NCBI GenBank assembly: GCA_002706605.1
Contig: PALT01000005.1
Coordinates: 124,001 to 188,000, forward strand
Direction of reading: 5' to 3'
Length of the DNA: 64,000 nt
From: Rhodovulum sp.
GTDB taxonomy: Bacteria > Pseudomonadota > Alphaproteobacteria > Rhodobacterales > Rhodobacteraceae
Positions 1 through 9,254 of this stretch are shown piece after piece. Under the pieces are notes generated by a model. That model searched no databases. It saw only the letters and a list, made by a program, of their open reading frames with translations, and was not told the DNA's origin. The position numbers and the translations under genes were made by a program. Each line of letters begins with the position of its first letter. Position 1 is the first letter of the stretch.

Positions 1-354
1 GGCGCGCAGCACCCCGTCGATCACGTGATCAGGCACCAAGGGGCGCGCGCCGTCGTGGATCAGAACGCGGTCCCCCGACACGCGGTTCAGACCCGCCCGC
101 ACAGAGGCGTCGCGCGTTGCGCCGCCAGCCACCTGAATCACGTCATTTGCCCATTCTGAACAGTGTTCGGTGAACAAATACCCGTCCTCGGGGTGCAGAA
201 CGACGATAATCTCATCAATCGCGGGATGGCGCAGGAACCGTTCAATCGTCCACGACAAAACCGCCCGCCCCAGAAGGGGCTGGTATTGCTTGGGAATTTC
301 GCCCCCTGCGCGGGTGCCGCGTCCCGCCGCAACGATCAGTGCGCTGGTCCTCAT
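1..354 (-). CDS. ispD: 2-C-methyl-D-erythritol 4-phosphate cytidylyltransferase (IspD), partial: N-terminal 118 residues
   Basis: The reading frame opens at an ATG and runs off the left edge of the window, so only the N-terminal 118 residues are present. The start MRTSALIVAAGRGTRAGGE carries the nucleotide-binding signature of IspD (VAAGRGTR, followed by PKQY), and a later HDGARP is the second family hallmark. The enzyme transfers CMP to methylerythritol 4-phosphate in the cytosolic MEP pathway to isoprenoids. In many Alphaproteobacteria ispD is fused to ispF, which cannot be judged here because the C-terminus is missing. It is transcribed divergently from dusB, with about 190 bp between the two starts. 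Confidence 0.9.
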   Translation of the reverse strand, partial: MRTSALIVAAGRGTRAGGEIPKQYQPLLGRAVLSWTIERFLRHPAIDEIIVVLHPEDGYLFTEHCSEWANDVIQVAGGATRDASVRAGLNRVSGDRVLIHDGARPLVPDHVIDGVLRA

Positions 355-512
355 GGTTCTCTCTTTATGACCCGTTCCGTGTATGCGTTGCCAAAGCGCA
401 GGGCAATGGGGCAGTTTTTCGCGGGCCATTTGATTAAAAAATATGCAACATGTGTTTGGTGAGTAATTTTGCGGCAGCATGGTTTGCCATTGTGGTTGCT
501 GTCGCGTAAATC

Positions 513-541
513 CCTTGTGAAACGCACAAGGATTAATCAAT
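513..541 (+). promoter_or_regulatory. Perfect 7-bp stem-loop covering the dusB ribosome binding site
   Basis: CCTTGTG (513-519) and CACAAGG (525-531) form a perfect inverted repeat with a five-base loop. The right arm contains most of the Shine-Dalgarno AAGGA (528-532), which lies eight bases before the TTG start at 541. As RNA this would hide the ribosome binding site of the first gene of the ntr operon; as DNA it could be an operator. Which of the two is inference. Confidence 0.5.
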
Positions 542-1524
542 TGGCCATTCAAGTGGCGAACCTGAACTTCAGCCCGCCGGTATTTCTGGCACCTTTGGCG
601 GGCATAACGGATCTCCCGTTTCGCACGCTCGTGTCGTCCTTCGGCGCGGGCCTTGTGGTGAGCGAAATGGTCGCAAGCCAAGAGATGGTTCAGGCCAAGC
701 CCGGCGTGCGCGAACGTGCGGAACTGGGGTTCGGGGTGGCGAACACCTCTGTCCAACTGGCCGGTCGTGACGCGGAATGGATGGCCGAGGCCGCCCGCAT
801 GGTTGAGGCCAATGGCGCGCGCATCATCGACATCAACATGGGCTGTCCCGCGAAAAAGGTCGTCAATGGCTATAGCGGCTCGGCCCTGATGCGTGACCTG
901 GACCATGCGCTGACCCTGATTGACGCGGTTGTGGGGGCGGTCAGCGTGCCGGTGACTCTGAAGACGCGCCTTGGCTGGGACGATGATTTGTTGAACGCGC
1001 CAGAATTGGCGAAACGTGCGGAAAACAGCGGGATTGCCATGGTGACGATCCACGGGCGCACGCGTTGTCAGTTCTATAAGGGCCGCGCGGATTGGGCGGC
1101 CATCGCAAATGTGAAACAGGCCGTTGATATTCCTGTCATCGCAAACGGTGACATTGTGGACCATGACACGGCAAAAACGGCTCTTACCCAATCGGGCGCG
1201 GACGGCATCATGATCGGACGCGGCGCTCAGGGGCGGCCTTGGGTGTTGGCCCAGATCGCGGCGGAACTGACCGGCGCGGATGTGCCCGATGCGCCCACGG
1301 GTAATGACCTGATCCGGATTGTGCAGGACCACTATAGTGCGATGATTTCGTTTTACGGCGCGGCCCTTGGGAACCGCGTCGCGCGCAAGCATCTGGGCTG
1401 GTACATGGATGAGGCGCATACGCCCGCCGCCCTGCGTCAACGCGTTTTGACCGAAACCGATCCGGACACGACCCTGTCCTTGATTCCCGAGGCGCTTGAT
1501 CCTGCGCATGGGGTGGCGGCATGA
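541..1524 (+). CDS. dusB: tRNA-dihydrouridine synthase DusB (NifR3)
   Basis: This FMN- and NADPH-dependent enzyme reduces uridine to dihydrouridine in the tRNA D-loop. The TIM-barrel start FLAPLAGITDLPFR, the catalytic-cysteine motif NMGCPAKKV, the basic TIHGRTR segment and the phosphate-binding IANGDI are all visible. I place the start at TTG 541, because AAGGA lies eight bases upstream and the protein then begins LAIQVANLNFSPPVFLAPL, as family members do (327 residues, normal length). The frame stays open upstream to a TTG at 469, but that extension is not conserved-looking. The stop overlaps the ntrB start as ATGA. This nifR3-ntrB-ntrC order is known from Rhodobacter capsulatus. Confidence 0.93.
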   Translation: MAIQVANLNFSPPVFLAPLAGITDLPFRTLVSSFGAGLVVSEMVASQEMVQAKPGVRERAELGFGVANTSVQLAGRDAEWMAEAARMVEANGARIIDINMGCPAKKVVNGYSGSALMRDLDHALTLIDAVVGAVSVPVTLKTRLGWDDDLLNAPELAKRAENSGIAMVTIHGRTRCQFYKGRADWAAIANVKQAVDIPVIANGDIVDHDTAKTALTQSGADGIMIGRGAQGRPWVLAQIAAELTGADVPDAPTGNDLIRIVQDHYSAMISFYGAALGNRVARKHLGWYMDEAHTPAALRQRVLTETDPDTTLSLIPEALDPAHGVAA

Positions 1525-2603
1525 ACGCGAAACCCTTGGACGATGTGATTTGGTCGGCCCTGCCGATGCCCGCCATTCTGGTGGATGATGCCAATTGCAT
1601 TTTGCAGGTGAACCCCTCGGCCGAGCAATTTCTGGTCAGTTCGCAAAAGGCCCTGTCCGGCGTTCCGATTTGGGAGCGGCTGGAGACCGATATCCTGTTG
1701 ACCGATGCGCTGGACAAGGTGCGGGACAATCAGGCGGAACTGGTCGTCAATGAATCCAACGTGGCCAGCCGTCGGCGTGCGCCGGTGCAATCGACCCTGC
1801 AAATCGCCCCCGTGGATGAGGATGAGGGCACGGTCCTGATCCTGATCACGCCGCGCAATATCGTGGACCGGCTAGAGCGCGCGCAATCCTCCAAATCCGC
1901 CGCGAAATCCGCGATTGGCATGGCCGAGATGCTGGCCCATGAAATCAAGAACCCGCTGGCGGGGATCACCGGCGCGGCCCAGCTGTTGTCGATGGGGCTG
2001 GACGCGGCGGATCTGGAATTGACCGATCTGATCGTGGCCGAGAGCCGCCGGATCGTGAAACTGCTGGATCAGGTTGAACAGTTCGGCAACCTGCGCCCGC
2101 CCGAGCGCAAGGCGATCAACCTGCACGATCTGTTGGATCGCGCGCGCCGCTCGGCCCAAGTGGGCTTTGCCGCCGGTGTGCGTCTGACCGAACAATACGA
2201 CCCCTCATTGCCGTCGACCTATGCGGATGGGGATCAGTTGTTGCAGGTGTTCCTGAACCTGCTGAAAAACGCCGCCGAGGCGATGGAGCGGACCGGCACG
2301 GGCGATGAAATCCGCATCCGCACCTTCTATGACCACTCGCTGCGCCGACGTCTGGATGACGGGTCGGGTGTGGGCGTGCCGTTGCAGGTCGAGATCATCG
2401 ATAACGGTCCCGGTCTGCCCAGCGAAATCGCCAGCGACATCTTTGAACCCTTTGTTTCTGGACGCGAAAATGGCACGGGCCTTGGCCTTGCCTTGGTGTC
2501 CAAAATCATTTCCGAGCACGATGGCCTTGTCGCCGTCGATAGTTCGTCCGCGGGCACGACGTTCCGCATCTCACTTCCTCTTGCCCCCAAGACTTCGGAG
2601 TAA
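1521..2603 (+). CDS. ntrB: Nitrogen regulation sensor histidine kinase NtrB (GlnL)
   Basis: A 360-residue soluble kinase without membrane segments. An N-terminal PAS-like domain (about 10-120) is followed by the dimerisation/phosphoacceptor segment LAHEIKNPLAG, with the phosphorylated histidine at about residue 140. The catalytic domain shows the N box (NLLKNAAEA), DNGPG and GTGLGLALV. In the family, NtrB phosphorylates NtrC when nitrogen is scarce and dephosphorylates it when PII is unmodified. It is coupled to dusB by an ATGA overlap and lies 6 bp before ntrC, so the three genes are almost certainly one transcript. Confidence 0.95.
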   Translation: MNAKPLDDVIWSALPMPAILVDDANCILQVNPSAEQFLVSSQKALSGVPIWERLETDILLTDALDKVRDNQAELVVNESNVASRRRAPVQSTLQIAPVDEDEGTVLILITPRNIVDRLERAQSSKSAAKSAIGMAEMLAHEIKNPLAGITGAAQLLSMGLDAADLELTDLIVAESRRIVKLLDQVEQFGNLRPPERKAINLHDLLDRARRSAQVGFAAGVRLTEQYDPSLPSTYADGDQLLQVFLNLLKNAAEAMERTGTGDEIRIRTFYDHSLRRRLDDGSGVGVPLQVEIIDNGPGLPSEIASDIFEPFVSGRENGTGLGLALVSKIISEHDGLVAVDSSSAGTTFRISLPLAPKTSE

Positions 2604-2609
2604 TTCACT

Positions 2610-4007
2610 ATGGATGGTACAGTACTTGTCGCCGATGACGACCGCACAATACGGACGGTTCTGACGCAGGCCCTGACGCGGGCGGGCTGTAAGGTGCATG
2701 CGACGTCGTCCCTGATGACGCTGATGCGCTGGGTCGAAGAGGGCAAGGGCGATCTGGTCATCTCGGACGTGATCATGCCGGACGGCAACGGCCTTGAGAT
2801 GCTGCCGAAAATCGGGATGGAGCGCCCCGGTCTGCCGGTGATCGTGATTTCGGCGCAGAACACCATCATGACCGCTATTCAGGCCGCCGAGGCCGAGGCC
2901 TATGATTACCTGCCGAAACCCTTTGACCTGCCGGACCTGATGAAACGGGCCGCGCGGGCACTGGAAAGCAAACGGCGTGCGCCGTCGGCCACGGGCGGGG
3001 CACCCGTACCGACACCGCGCAGCGAACCGATCGCGGCAGAGAACACGGACGACCTGCCACTGGTGGGGCGTACACCGCAGATGCAGGCGCTTTATCGTTT
3101 GGTGGCGCGGGTGATGAACACCGATCTGGCGGTGCTGATCACGGGGGAATCGGGCACCGGTAAATCCCTGATCGCCAAGGCGATCCACGACTTTTCCGAC
3201 CGGCGCAATTCGCCCTTTGTCACCGCCACCGCCGCCGATCTGGCCGGTATGGATGGCCCGTCGGAATTGCTGGCCCGCGCCAAAGGCGGCTCGATCCTGT
3301 TTGATGAGGTGGGCGATCTGGATGCAGAGGCGCAGGCGCGTATCGTGCGGATGCTGGACGGGTTTGGCGACAATTCCCCGCGCATCATGGCGTCCTCGCA
3401 AACCGATCTGATGGCACGGATGGAGGCGGGGCATTTCCGTCAGGATCTGTTCTATCGTCTGGGCGGTGTGACCGTGAATGTGCCGAGCCTCCGCGAACGC
3501 GTGGATGACATCCCGCTGTTGGCCGATCACTTCTTGGCCCGTGCCGAACGCGACGGCCTGACCCTGCGTCGGTTTGCCGATGACGCGATAGAACTGGTGC
3601 GCGCCTATAGCTGGCCCGGCAACGTGCGTCAGTTGGAGAACACCATCCGCCGTCTGGTCGTGACCTCGTCCGAAGAGGTGATTTCCCGCGCCGAGGTGGA
3701 ATCGGTTCTGGGTAGCCAGCCCGAGATCGAACCGCTGGTCGGTGGCGGAGAGGGCGAAAAGCTCTCGTCGTCGGTCAACAAACACCTGCGCCGCTATTTC
3801 GATCTGCACGGTGGGGTTTTGCCGCCGCCGGGTCTCTATTCGCGGATTCTGCGTGAGGTTGAAATGCCTCTGATCGAGATCGCATTGGATGCGACCGGCG
3901 GAAATCAGGCGAAATGCGCGGATTTGCTGGGCATCAACCGAAATACCCTGCGCAAGAAGATTACAGACCTCGATATTCGCGTGACACGCCGCCGCAAGTT
4001 GATGTAA
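2610..4007 (+). CDS. ntrC: Nitrogen response regulator NtrC, Rhodobacter type lacking the GAFTGA loop
   Basis: 465 residues: receiver domain (phosphoacceptor D53, K103), AAA+ domain with Walker A GESGTGKS (179-186) and Walker B ILFDEV (229-234), arginine fingers near 295-297, and a Fis-type helix-turn-helix around 425-458. Between the two Walker motifs the usual SELFG-GAFTGA-rich segment is shortened: [10 protein letters not shown] runs straight into Walker B, so the sigma54-contacting L1 loop is absent. R. capsulatus NtrC has the same deletion and activates the housekeeping sigma70 holoenzyme; I infer the same mode here. Partner of the adjacent NtrB. Confidence 0.95.
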   Translation: MDGTVLVADDDRTIRTVLTQALTRAGCKVHATSSLMTLMRWVEEGKGDLVISDVIMPDGNGLEMLPKIGMERPGLPVIVISAQNTIMTAIQAAEAEAYDYLPKPFDLPDLMKRAARALESKRRAPSATGGAPVPTPRSEPIAAENTDDLPLVGRTPQMQALYRLVARVMNTDLAVLITGESGTGKSLIAKAIHDFSDRRNSPFVTATAADLAGMDGPSELLARAKGGSILFDEVGDLDAEAQARIVRMLDGFGDNSPRIMASSQTDLMARMEAGHFRQDLFYRLGGVTVNVPSLRERVDDIPLLADHFLARAERDGLTLRRFADDAIELVRAYSWPGNVRQLENTIRRLVVTSSEEVISRAEVESVLGSQPEIEPLVGGGEGEKLSSSVNKHLRRYFDLHGGVLPPPGLYSRILREVEMPLIEIALDATGGNQAKCADLLGINRNTLRKKITDLDIRVTRRRKLM

Positions 4008-4106
4008 AACCGCAACAGGGACTGTGGCGCGATTGTATCACCGCCACGGGACCCCAACAAAATTTGGCGGTTGCCGCGCAAAGCGGCGCAACATGGTGAG
4101 GCGGTA

Positions 4107-6368
4107 GTGCGAGGCCCTGCGCGGAGCGCGACCTGGAACAAGGCGATGCGATTGCGTCGTCAGCGGCGTGTACAAAACGCTGCAACCTTGGGTCTGGTGA
4201 TCCTTGGTCCGGTCTTGGCGATCCTGACATTGCTATTGCTTGGGCCCCTTGATCAGGGGGCGTCGTCGGTGTGGCTGCGTGCTGTGCTGTTGGCCGACTT
4301 GGTCTATGTGCTGATGGTGGCCTCGCTGGTGCTGATGCGGGTGGCGCAGATGATCGCGGCGCGGCGTCGCAAATCCGCCGGATCTCGGTTGCACCTGCGT
4401 CTGACCGGTGTCTTTGCCATTATCGCCCTTGTGCCTGCGGTGACGGTGGCGGTCTTTGCCGGTTTGACGGTGAACACGGGTCTTGAGGGGTGGTTTTCGG
4501 ATCGGGTGCGGTCCGTTGTTGGCACGTCTCTGGAGGTCGCGGAAACCTATACCGCCGAACATCGCGCCGACCTGATCGAGGATGGTGAGGCCTTGGCCTC
4601 ATACCTGAACCTCGCGCGTACTCAGTCGTTTTTCCTGAGTGACGGGGATGTGCGCCGCGTTCTGACGGCCGGCCAGACACAGGTTCAACGCGGGTTGAAA
4701 GAGGCCTATGTCATCGATTCCGCCGGCACGATCCGCGCGCGGGGCGAGGGGTCCTATCTGTTCGACTATGAACAGCCGTCTGACGAGGACCTGACCCGCG
4801 CCAACGCCGGTGAAACCGTGTTGATTGAGGATTGGGTCAACAACGAATTCCGCGCGCTGGTGCGGCTGTCGGCCTATGTGGATCGCTATCTGTTGATCTC
4901 GCGCGGGGTGGATGGAACCTTTCTGAACCTGCTGGACGAGACACAGGCGACCGCGCGCTTCTATCAACAGCTTGAGAATGAGCGGGGGCGGATCCTGTTC
5001 GAATTCGGCCTTCTGTATATCGGGTTCGCGGTGATCCTGATCCTTGCCTCGATCTGGCTGGGTCTGTGGTTTGCCGAGCGTCTGTCGCGGCCCATTGGGC
5101 GTCTGGCCGGTGCGGCGCAACGCGTGGGCGCGGGTGACATGGATGTGCGCGTGATTGAGGAAGAGGGCGATGACGAAATCGCCGTCCTTGGGCGCATGTT
5201 CAACCAGATGACGCGCCAGTTGAAACGCCAGCGCAGCACGCTCTTGGCCAAGAACCAACAGATTGAAGAGCGTCAGCGCCTCTTTGACTCGGTTCTTGGG
5301 TCGGTCACGTCGGGCGTTGTGGGCGTCGATGCGGAGGGGCAGATCGAATTCCTCAACCGCTCGGCCCAACGTATTCTGGATCTGGACGGCGAGGGCGCGC
5401 TGGCGCTGCCGCTGCCCGCTGCGGTGCCGGAATTCGGCGCGCTGTTTGAACGTCTGTCGACCACGGATGTCGAGGCCGCACAGGGCGAGGTCCGCCTGTC
5501 ACGCAACGGGGCGTTGGAAAACCTGCTGGTCCGGATGGCGATGCGTCGCGGGGATGAGGGCGAACTGGACGGCTATGTGGTGGCCTTTGACGACGTGACC
5601 GATCTGGTCAGTGCCCAGCGGATGGCGGCATGGGGCGATGTGGCCCGCCGCATCGCGCATGAGATCAAGAACCCGTTGACCCCGATCCAACTGTCCGCCG
5701 AACGCATCCGGCGCAAATTCGCGCCCAAGGTCGGGGATGACTCGGATGCCTTGGAACAGCTCACCGACGTGATCGTGCGCCAAACCAACGACCTGCGCCG
5801 CATTGTTGATGAGTTTTCGAAATTTGCCCGCATGCCCGAACCGGATCGGCGGGATGCGGATATCGTGACATTGGTGCGTGACGCGGTGGTTCTGCAGGAC
5901 GCGGGGCAACCGGATGTGACCATCACCGGCGATCTGCCGAACGGGGACATGATGGCCGAGGTTGATGCGACCATGATTTCGCAGGCCCTGACAAACCTGA
6001 TCAAAAACGCGGGCGAGGCGACCGAGACCTATCGTCAGGAACACGACGCCGATGGCTATACGCCGACGGTTCGCGTCAGTCTGGACCGCGACGGGGCCTC
6101 GGCCCTGATCCGGATTGCGGACAATGGCATCGGCCTGCCCGAAGATCGGGCGCGCTTGTTCGAGCCTTATGTCACCACGCGGGACAAGGGCACGGGTCTG
6201 GGCCTGCCGATTGTGAAAAAGATTATCGAGGAACACGGGGGCACGCTGGCCTTGCTGGACGCGCCCCGGTTTGAGGGCAACAGCCACGTCGGCGCCATGG
6301 CAGAGATCCGTCTGCCACTGATGACGGACGTGGCCACGCCGCCGGAAACACCGGTGGCAGCACAATAG
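4107..6368 (+). CDS. ntrY: Membrane-bound nitrogen sensor histidine kinase NtrY
   Basis: About 753 residues. Two transmembrane helices near the N-terminus and a third preceding a periplasmic domain are followed by another helix around 305-330, a HAMP domain, a PAS domain and a kinase core. The phosphoacceptor sits in RRIAHEIKNPLTPIQL (about H518), followed by the N box, DNGIGLP and GTGLGLPIV. The start is uncertain: GTG 4107 has a GGTGAGG just upstream and is chosen, while ATG 4146 is an alternative that removes 13 residues; both precede the first membrane helix. It follows ntrC by 99 bp and precedes ntrX by 17 bp. In the family NtrYX responds to nitrogen and redox conditions. Confidence 0.93.
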   Translation: MRGPARSATWNKAMRLRRQRRVQNAATLGLVILGPVLAILTLLLLGPLDQGASSVWLRAVLLADLVYVLMVASLVLMRVAQMIAARRRKSAGSRLHLRLTGVFAIIALVPAVTVAVFAGLTVNTGLEGWFSDRVRSVVGTSLEVAETYTAEHRADLIEDGEALASYLNLARTQSFFLSDGDVRRVLTAGQTQVQRGLKEAYVIDSAGTIRARGEGSYLFDYEQPSDEDLTRANAGETVLIEDWVNNEFRALVRLSAYVDRYLLISRGVDGTFLNLLDETQATARFYQQLENERGRILFEFGLLYIGFAVILILASIWLGLWFAERLSRPIGRLAGAAQRVGAGDMDVRVIEEEGDDEIAVLGRMFNQMTRQLKRQRSTLLAKNQQIEERQRLFDSVLGSVTSGVVGVDAEGQIEFLNRSAQRILDLDGEGALALPLPAAVPEFGALFERLSTTDVEAAQGEVRLSRNGALENLLVRMAMRRGDEGELDGYVVAFDDVTDLVSAQRMAAWGDVARRIAHEIKNPLTPIQLSAERIRRKFAPKVGDDSDALEQLTDVIVRQTNDLRRIVDEFSKFARMPEPDRRDADIVTLVRDAVVLQDAGQPDVTITGDLPNGDMMAEVDATMISQALTNLIKNAGEATETYRQEHDADGYTPTVRVSLDRDGASALIRIADNGIGLPEDRARLFEPYVTTRDKGTGLGLPIVKKIIEEHGGTLALLDAPRFEGNSHVGAMAEIRLPLMTDVATPPETPVAAQ

Positions 6369-6385
6369 TAAGAGGGGACAGGTTT

Positions 6386-7810
6386 ATGGGTGATATTCTA
6401 ATTACGGACGATGAGCGCGACATTCGCGAGTTGATCGCGGATATTTTGCAGGATGAGGGCTATTCCACACGTCTGGCCGCGAATGCGACCGAATGTATGG
6501 ATCAGATCGAAGATGAGCTGCCGGCGCTGATGATCCTCGACATCTGGCTCAAGGACAGCCACATGGACGGGATCGACATCCTGACCAAGGTCAAGAAAAC
6601 CCACCCCGAGGTGCCGATCGTGATCATTTCCGGTCACGGCAACATCGAAATTGCCGTCGCCGCGATCAAGCAGGGCGCCTATGACTTTATTGAGAAGCCG
6701 TTCAACATCGACCAGTTGCTGGTCGTGATCCGGCGGGCGATGGAAACCTCGCGTCTGCGCCGTGAGAATACCGAACTGAAACGCGGCGGCACCGCGTCGG
6801 GCGAAATGATCGGCAATAGCTCGTCGTTCAAAACCCTCAAAGGACAGTTGGACAAGGTCACAAAATCCAATGGCCGCGTGATGCTGTCGGGGCCTGCGGG
6901 CGTCGGCAAAGAGGTCGCCGCGCGCTATATCCACGCCAATTCCAACCGCGCCAGCGCGCCGTTTGTGACCGTATCCTCGGCCACAATCGAACCCGACCGG
7001 ATGGAAGATGTCCTGTTCGGACGCGAAACGCCTGAGGGCGGCGTCGAACAGGGCCTGCTGGAACAGGCCAATGGCGGGGTTCTGTTTTTCGATGAGGTCG
7101 CGGATATGCCCGCAGGGACCCAGTCGAAAATCCTGCGCGTTCTGGTCGATCAGTCTTTCACCCGCGTGGGCGGCACGGCCAAGGTCAACGTCGATATCCG
7201 CGTGATTTCCAGCACGACCAAGGACCTTGACGCCGAAATCGCGAACGGCACCTTCCGTCAGGAACTCTATCACCGTTTGAACGTGGTTCCGGTGGCGGTG
7301 CCTGCACTGGACGAGCGGCGCGAGGACATCCCCGAACTGGCCACCTATTTCATCGGCGAGTTCAACCGCAACCAGGGCCTGCCCCTGCGCGAGTTGGATG
7401 AGGACGCGATTGCCCTGCTGCAGACCATGGAATGGCCGGGCAATGTGCGTCAGCTCAAGAACGTGATCGAACGGGTTCTGATCCTTGGCGAGGGCAGCGG
7501 CCCGATCAAGGCGCGCGAATTGCCCGAATCCGGTCCCGCCCCCGAAGAGGACACAGGCCGGATTTCCCTCAACGGGGCCTTGGCGACCTTGCCCCTGCGC
7601 GAGGCACGCGAGTTGTTTGAGCGGGAATATCTGCTGACCCAGATCAACCGATTTGGCGGCAACATCAGCCGCACCGCCAGCTTTGTCGGGATGGAGCGTT
7701 CGGCCCTGCACCGCAAGCTGAAATCGCTGGGCGTGGTGACCACGAACAAATCCGGCACCCGCGTTGCGACCGTTGACACCAAGGACGATGCGGACACCGA
7801 ACAGGCTTGA
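6386..7810 (+). CDS. ntrX: Nitrogen/redox response regulator NtrX
   Basis: 474 residues with a GAGGGGA ribosome binding site. The receiver domain has the acidic pocket D8-D9, phosphoacceptor D52 and K104. The AAA+ domain has an atypical Walker A GPAGVGKE (169-176), where glutamate replaces the usual serine/threonine, and Walker B VLFFDEV. The intervening segment LFGRETPEGGVEQGLLEQ replaces GAFTGA, as is usual for NtrX, so direct sigma54 activation is not expected. The C-terminus has a Fis-like helix-turn-helix (NISRTASFVGMERSALHRKL). It pairs with the upstream ntrY, and trkA follows after 58 bp. Confidence 0.94.
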   Translation: MGDILITDDERDIRELIADILQDEGYSTRLAANATECMDQIEDELPALMILDIWLKDSHMDGIDILTKVKKTHPEVPIVIISGHGNIEIAVAAIKQGAYDFIEKPFNIDQLLVVIRRAMETSRLRRENTELKRGGTASGEMIGNSSSFKTLKGQLDKVTKSNGRVMLSGPAGVGKEVAARYIHANSNRASAPFVTVSSATIEPDRMEDVLFGRETPEGGVEQGLLEQANGGVLFFDEVADMPAGTQSKILRVLVDQSFTRVGGTAKVNVDIRVISSTTKDLDAEIANGTFRQELYHRLNVVPVAVPALDERREDIPELATYFIGEFNRNQGLPLRELDEDAIALLQTMEWPGNVRQLKNVIERVLILGEGSGPIKARELPESGPAPEEDTGRISLNGALATLPLREARELFEREYLLTQINRFGGNISRTASFVGMERSALHRKLKSLGVVTTNKSGTRVATVDTKDDADTEQA

Positions 7811-7868
7811 TTGACCCCATAGGGCCCATCTGTCAAAGCTACGTCAAACAGGCAAGTAGGATGTCCTG

Positions 7869-9245
7869 ATGAAAGTCATTATTTGCGGCGCGGGTCAGGT
7901 TGGCTGGCAAATCGCCCGCCACTTGGCCAGCGAGAAAAACGACGTCACCGTAGTGGACAACAATGCCGATCTGGTGCGTCGGGCGACGGATACGCTGGAC
8001 GTGCAGGGGGTGGCGGGGTTCGCGTCCTATCCCGATATTCTGGACCGTGCGGGGGCGCGCGACGCCGACATGATCATCGCCGCGACCTATTCCGATGAGG
8101 TCAACATGGTCACCTGTCAGGTGGCCCATTCGGTCTTTGCGATCCCGCGCAAAATCGCCCGTTTGCGCAGTCAATCCTATCTGACCGCGATCTATTCCGA
8201 CCTCTATCGGCGCGATCACATGCCCATCGACGTGGTGATCAGTCCCGAGCGCGAAGTGGCCGAGGCGGCGCTGCAACGTCTGTCCGCACCGACCACGTTC
8301 GACACCGAAAGTTTCATGGACGGCAAGGCGCAATTGCTTGGCATTCAGTTGGGCGAGGATTGTCCGGTTCTGAACACGCCCCTGCGCCAGTTGACGGATC
8401 TGTTTTCCACCCTGCGCGCGATTGTCGTCGGTATCCGGCGCGAGGGGACGCTGTTCGCGCCCGCGCCAGGGGATCAGCTGTTCACCGGTGATCAGATCTA
8501 TGTCTTTGCCGAGGCTGGCGATGTGGGCCGCACGCTTGAGATTTTCGGCAAGGCCCCGCGCAAACAGGAACGCGTGGTGATTGTGGGCGGCGGCAACGTC
8601 GGTCTGACGGTCGCCAAAGAGCTTGAGGCCCAGCCCAAACGCATGCGCGCCCGCGTCATCGAAAAGAACCGTGCACGCGCCGAAAACGCCGCGGACGCCT
8701 TGGAACGGACCATCGTGTTGCACGGCGACGGGATGGACACGGCCCTACAGGCCGAGGCGAATATCGACCGTGCCGACGCTATTCTTGCGGTGACCGATGA
8801 CGACAAAACCAACCTGTTGGCCTCTGTGCGGGCCAAGGCGGCGGGATGCCCCATGGCGATCTGTCTGGTGAACGATCCCTCGCTGGTGCCGCTGATGGCG
8901 CCCCTCGGGATTGACGCCTACATCAACCCGCGCGCCACGACGGTGAGTTCGATCCTCCGCCATATCCGGCACGGGCGTGTGCGCGGCGTCTATTCCATCG
9001 GCGATGCCGAGGCCGAGGTGATTGAGGCACAGGTTCTGAACACCTCGCCCATCTCCGGCAAAAAGATCAGCGACATCGGTTTCCCCGAGGGCGTGCTGAT
9101 CGGCGCGGTGCAAAAGAACGGGCAGGTGATCAAGCCCACCGGCAACACCCGCATCGACGAGGGCGATGTGGTGGCGATCTTTACCATGGCCGATGATGTG
9201 CCCGAGGTAGAGCGCCTGTTGCAGGTCTCGATCGACTTTTTCTAG
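7869..9245 (+). CDS. trkA: Trk system potassium uptake regulatory protein TrkA
   Basis: 458 residues in two tandem RCK modules, the classic TrkA layout. The first Rossmann fold starts at GAGQVGWQIARHLA (about residue 7) and the second at GGGNVGLTVAKEL (about residue 238), each followed by an RCK_C (TrkA-C) domain. TrkA is the cytosolic NAD(H)-binding gating subunit of the Trk potassium transporter. Its membrane partner trkH begins 9 bp downstream. The position just after ntrYX is conserved in Alphaproteobacteria and suggests co-expression with the ntr genes. Confidence 0.95.
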   Translation: MKVIICGAGQVGWQIARHLASEKNDVTVVDNNADLVRRATDTLDVQGVAGFASYPDILDRAGARDADMIIAATYSDEVNMVTCQVAHSVFAIPRKIARLRSQSYLTAIYSDLYRRDHMPIDVVISPEREVAEAALQRLSAPTTFDTESFMDGKAQLLGIQLGEDCPVLNTPLRQLTDLFSTLRAIVVGIRREGTLFAPAPGDQLFTGDQIYVFAEAGDVGRTLEIFGKAPRKQERVVIVGGGNVGLTVAKELEAQPKRMRARVIEKNRARAENAADALERTIVLHGDGMDTALQAEANIDRADAILAVTDDDKTNLLASVRAKAAGCPMAICLVNDPSLVPLMAPLGIDAYINPRATTVSSILRHIRHGRVRGVYSIGDAEAEVIEAQVLNTSPISGKKISDIGFPEGVLIGAVQKNGQVIKPTGNTRIDEGDVVAIFTMADDVPEVERLLQVSIDFF

Positions 9246-9254
9246 GCGACGGCT

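Noticed and set aside
469-540. Longer dusB start at TTG 469
   Set aside because: The extra 24 residues do not look like DusB, and the TTG at 541 has a proper ribosome binding site.
4041-4072. CCGCCA/TGGCGG repeat between ntrC and ntrY
   Set aside because: Six-base arms with a loop of about 20 bases are expected often by chance in GC-rich DNA.
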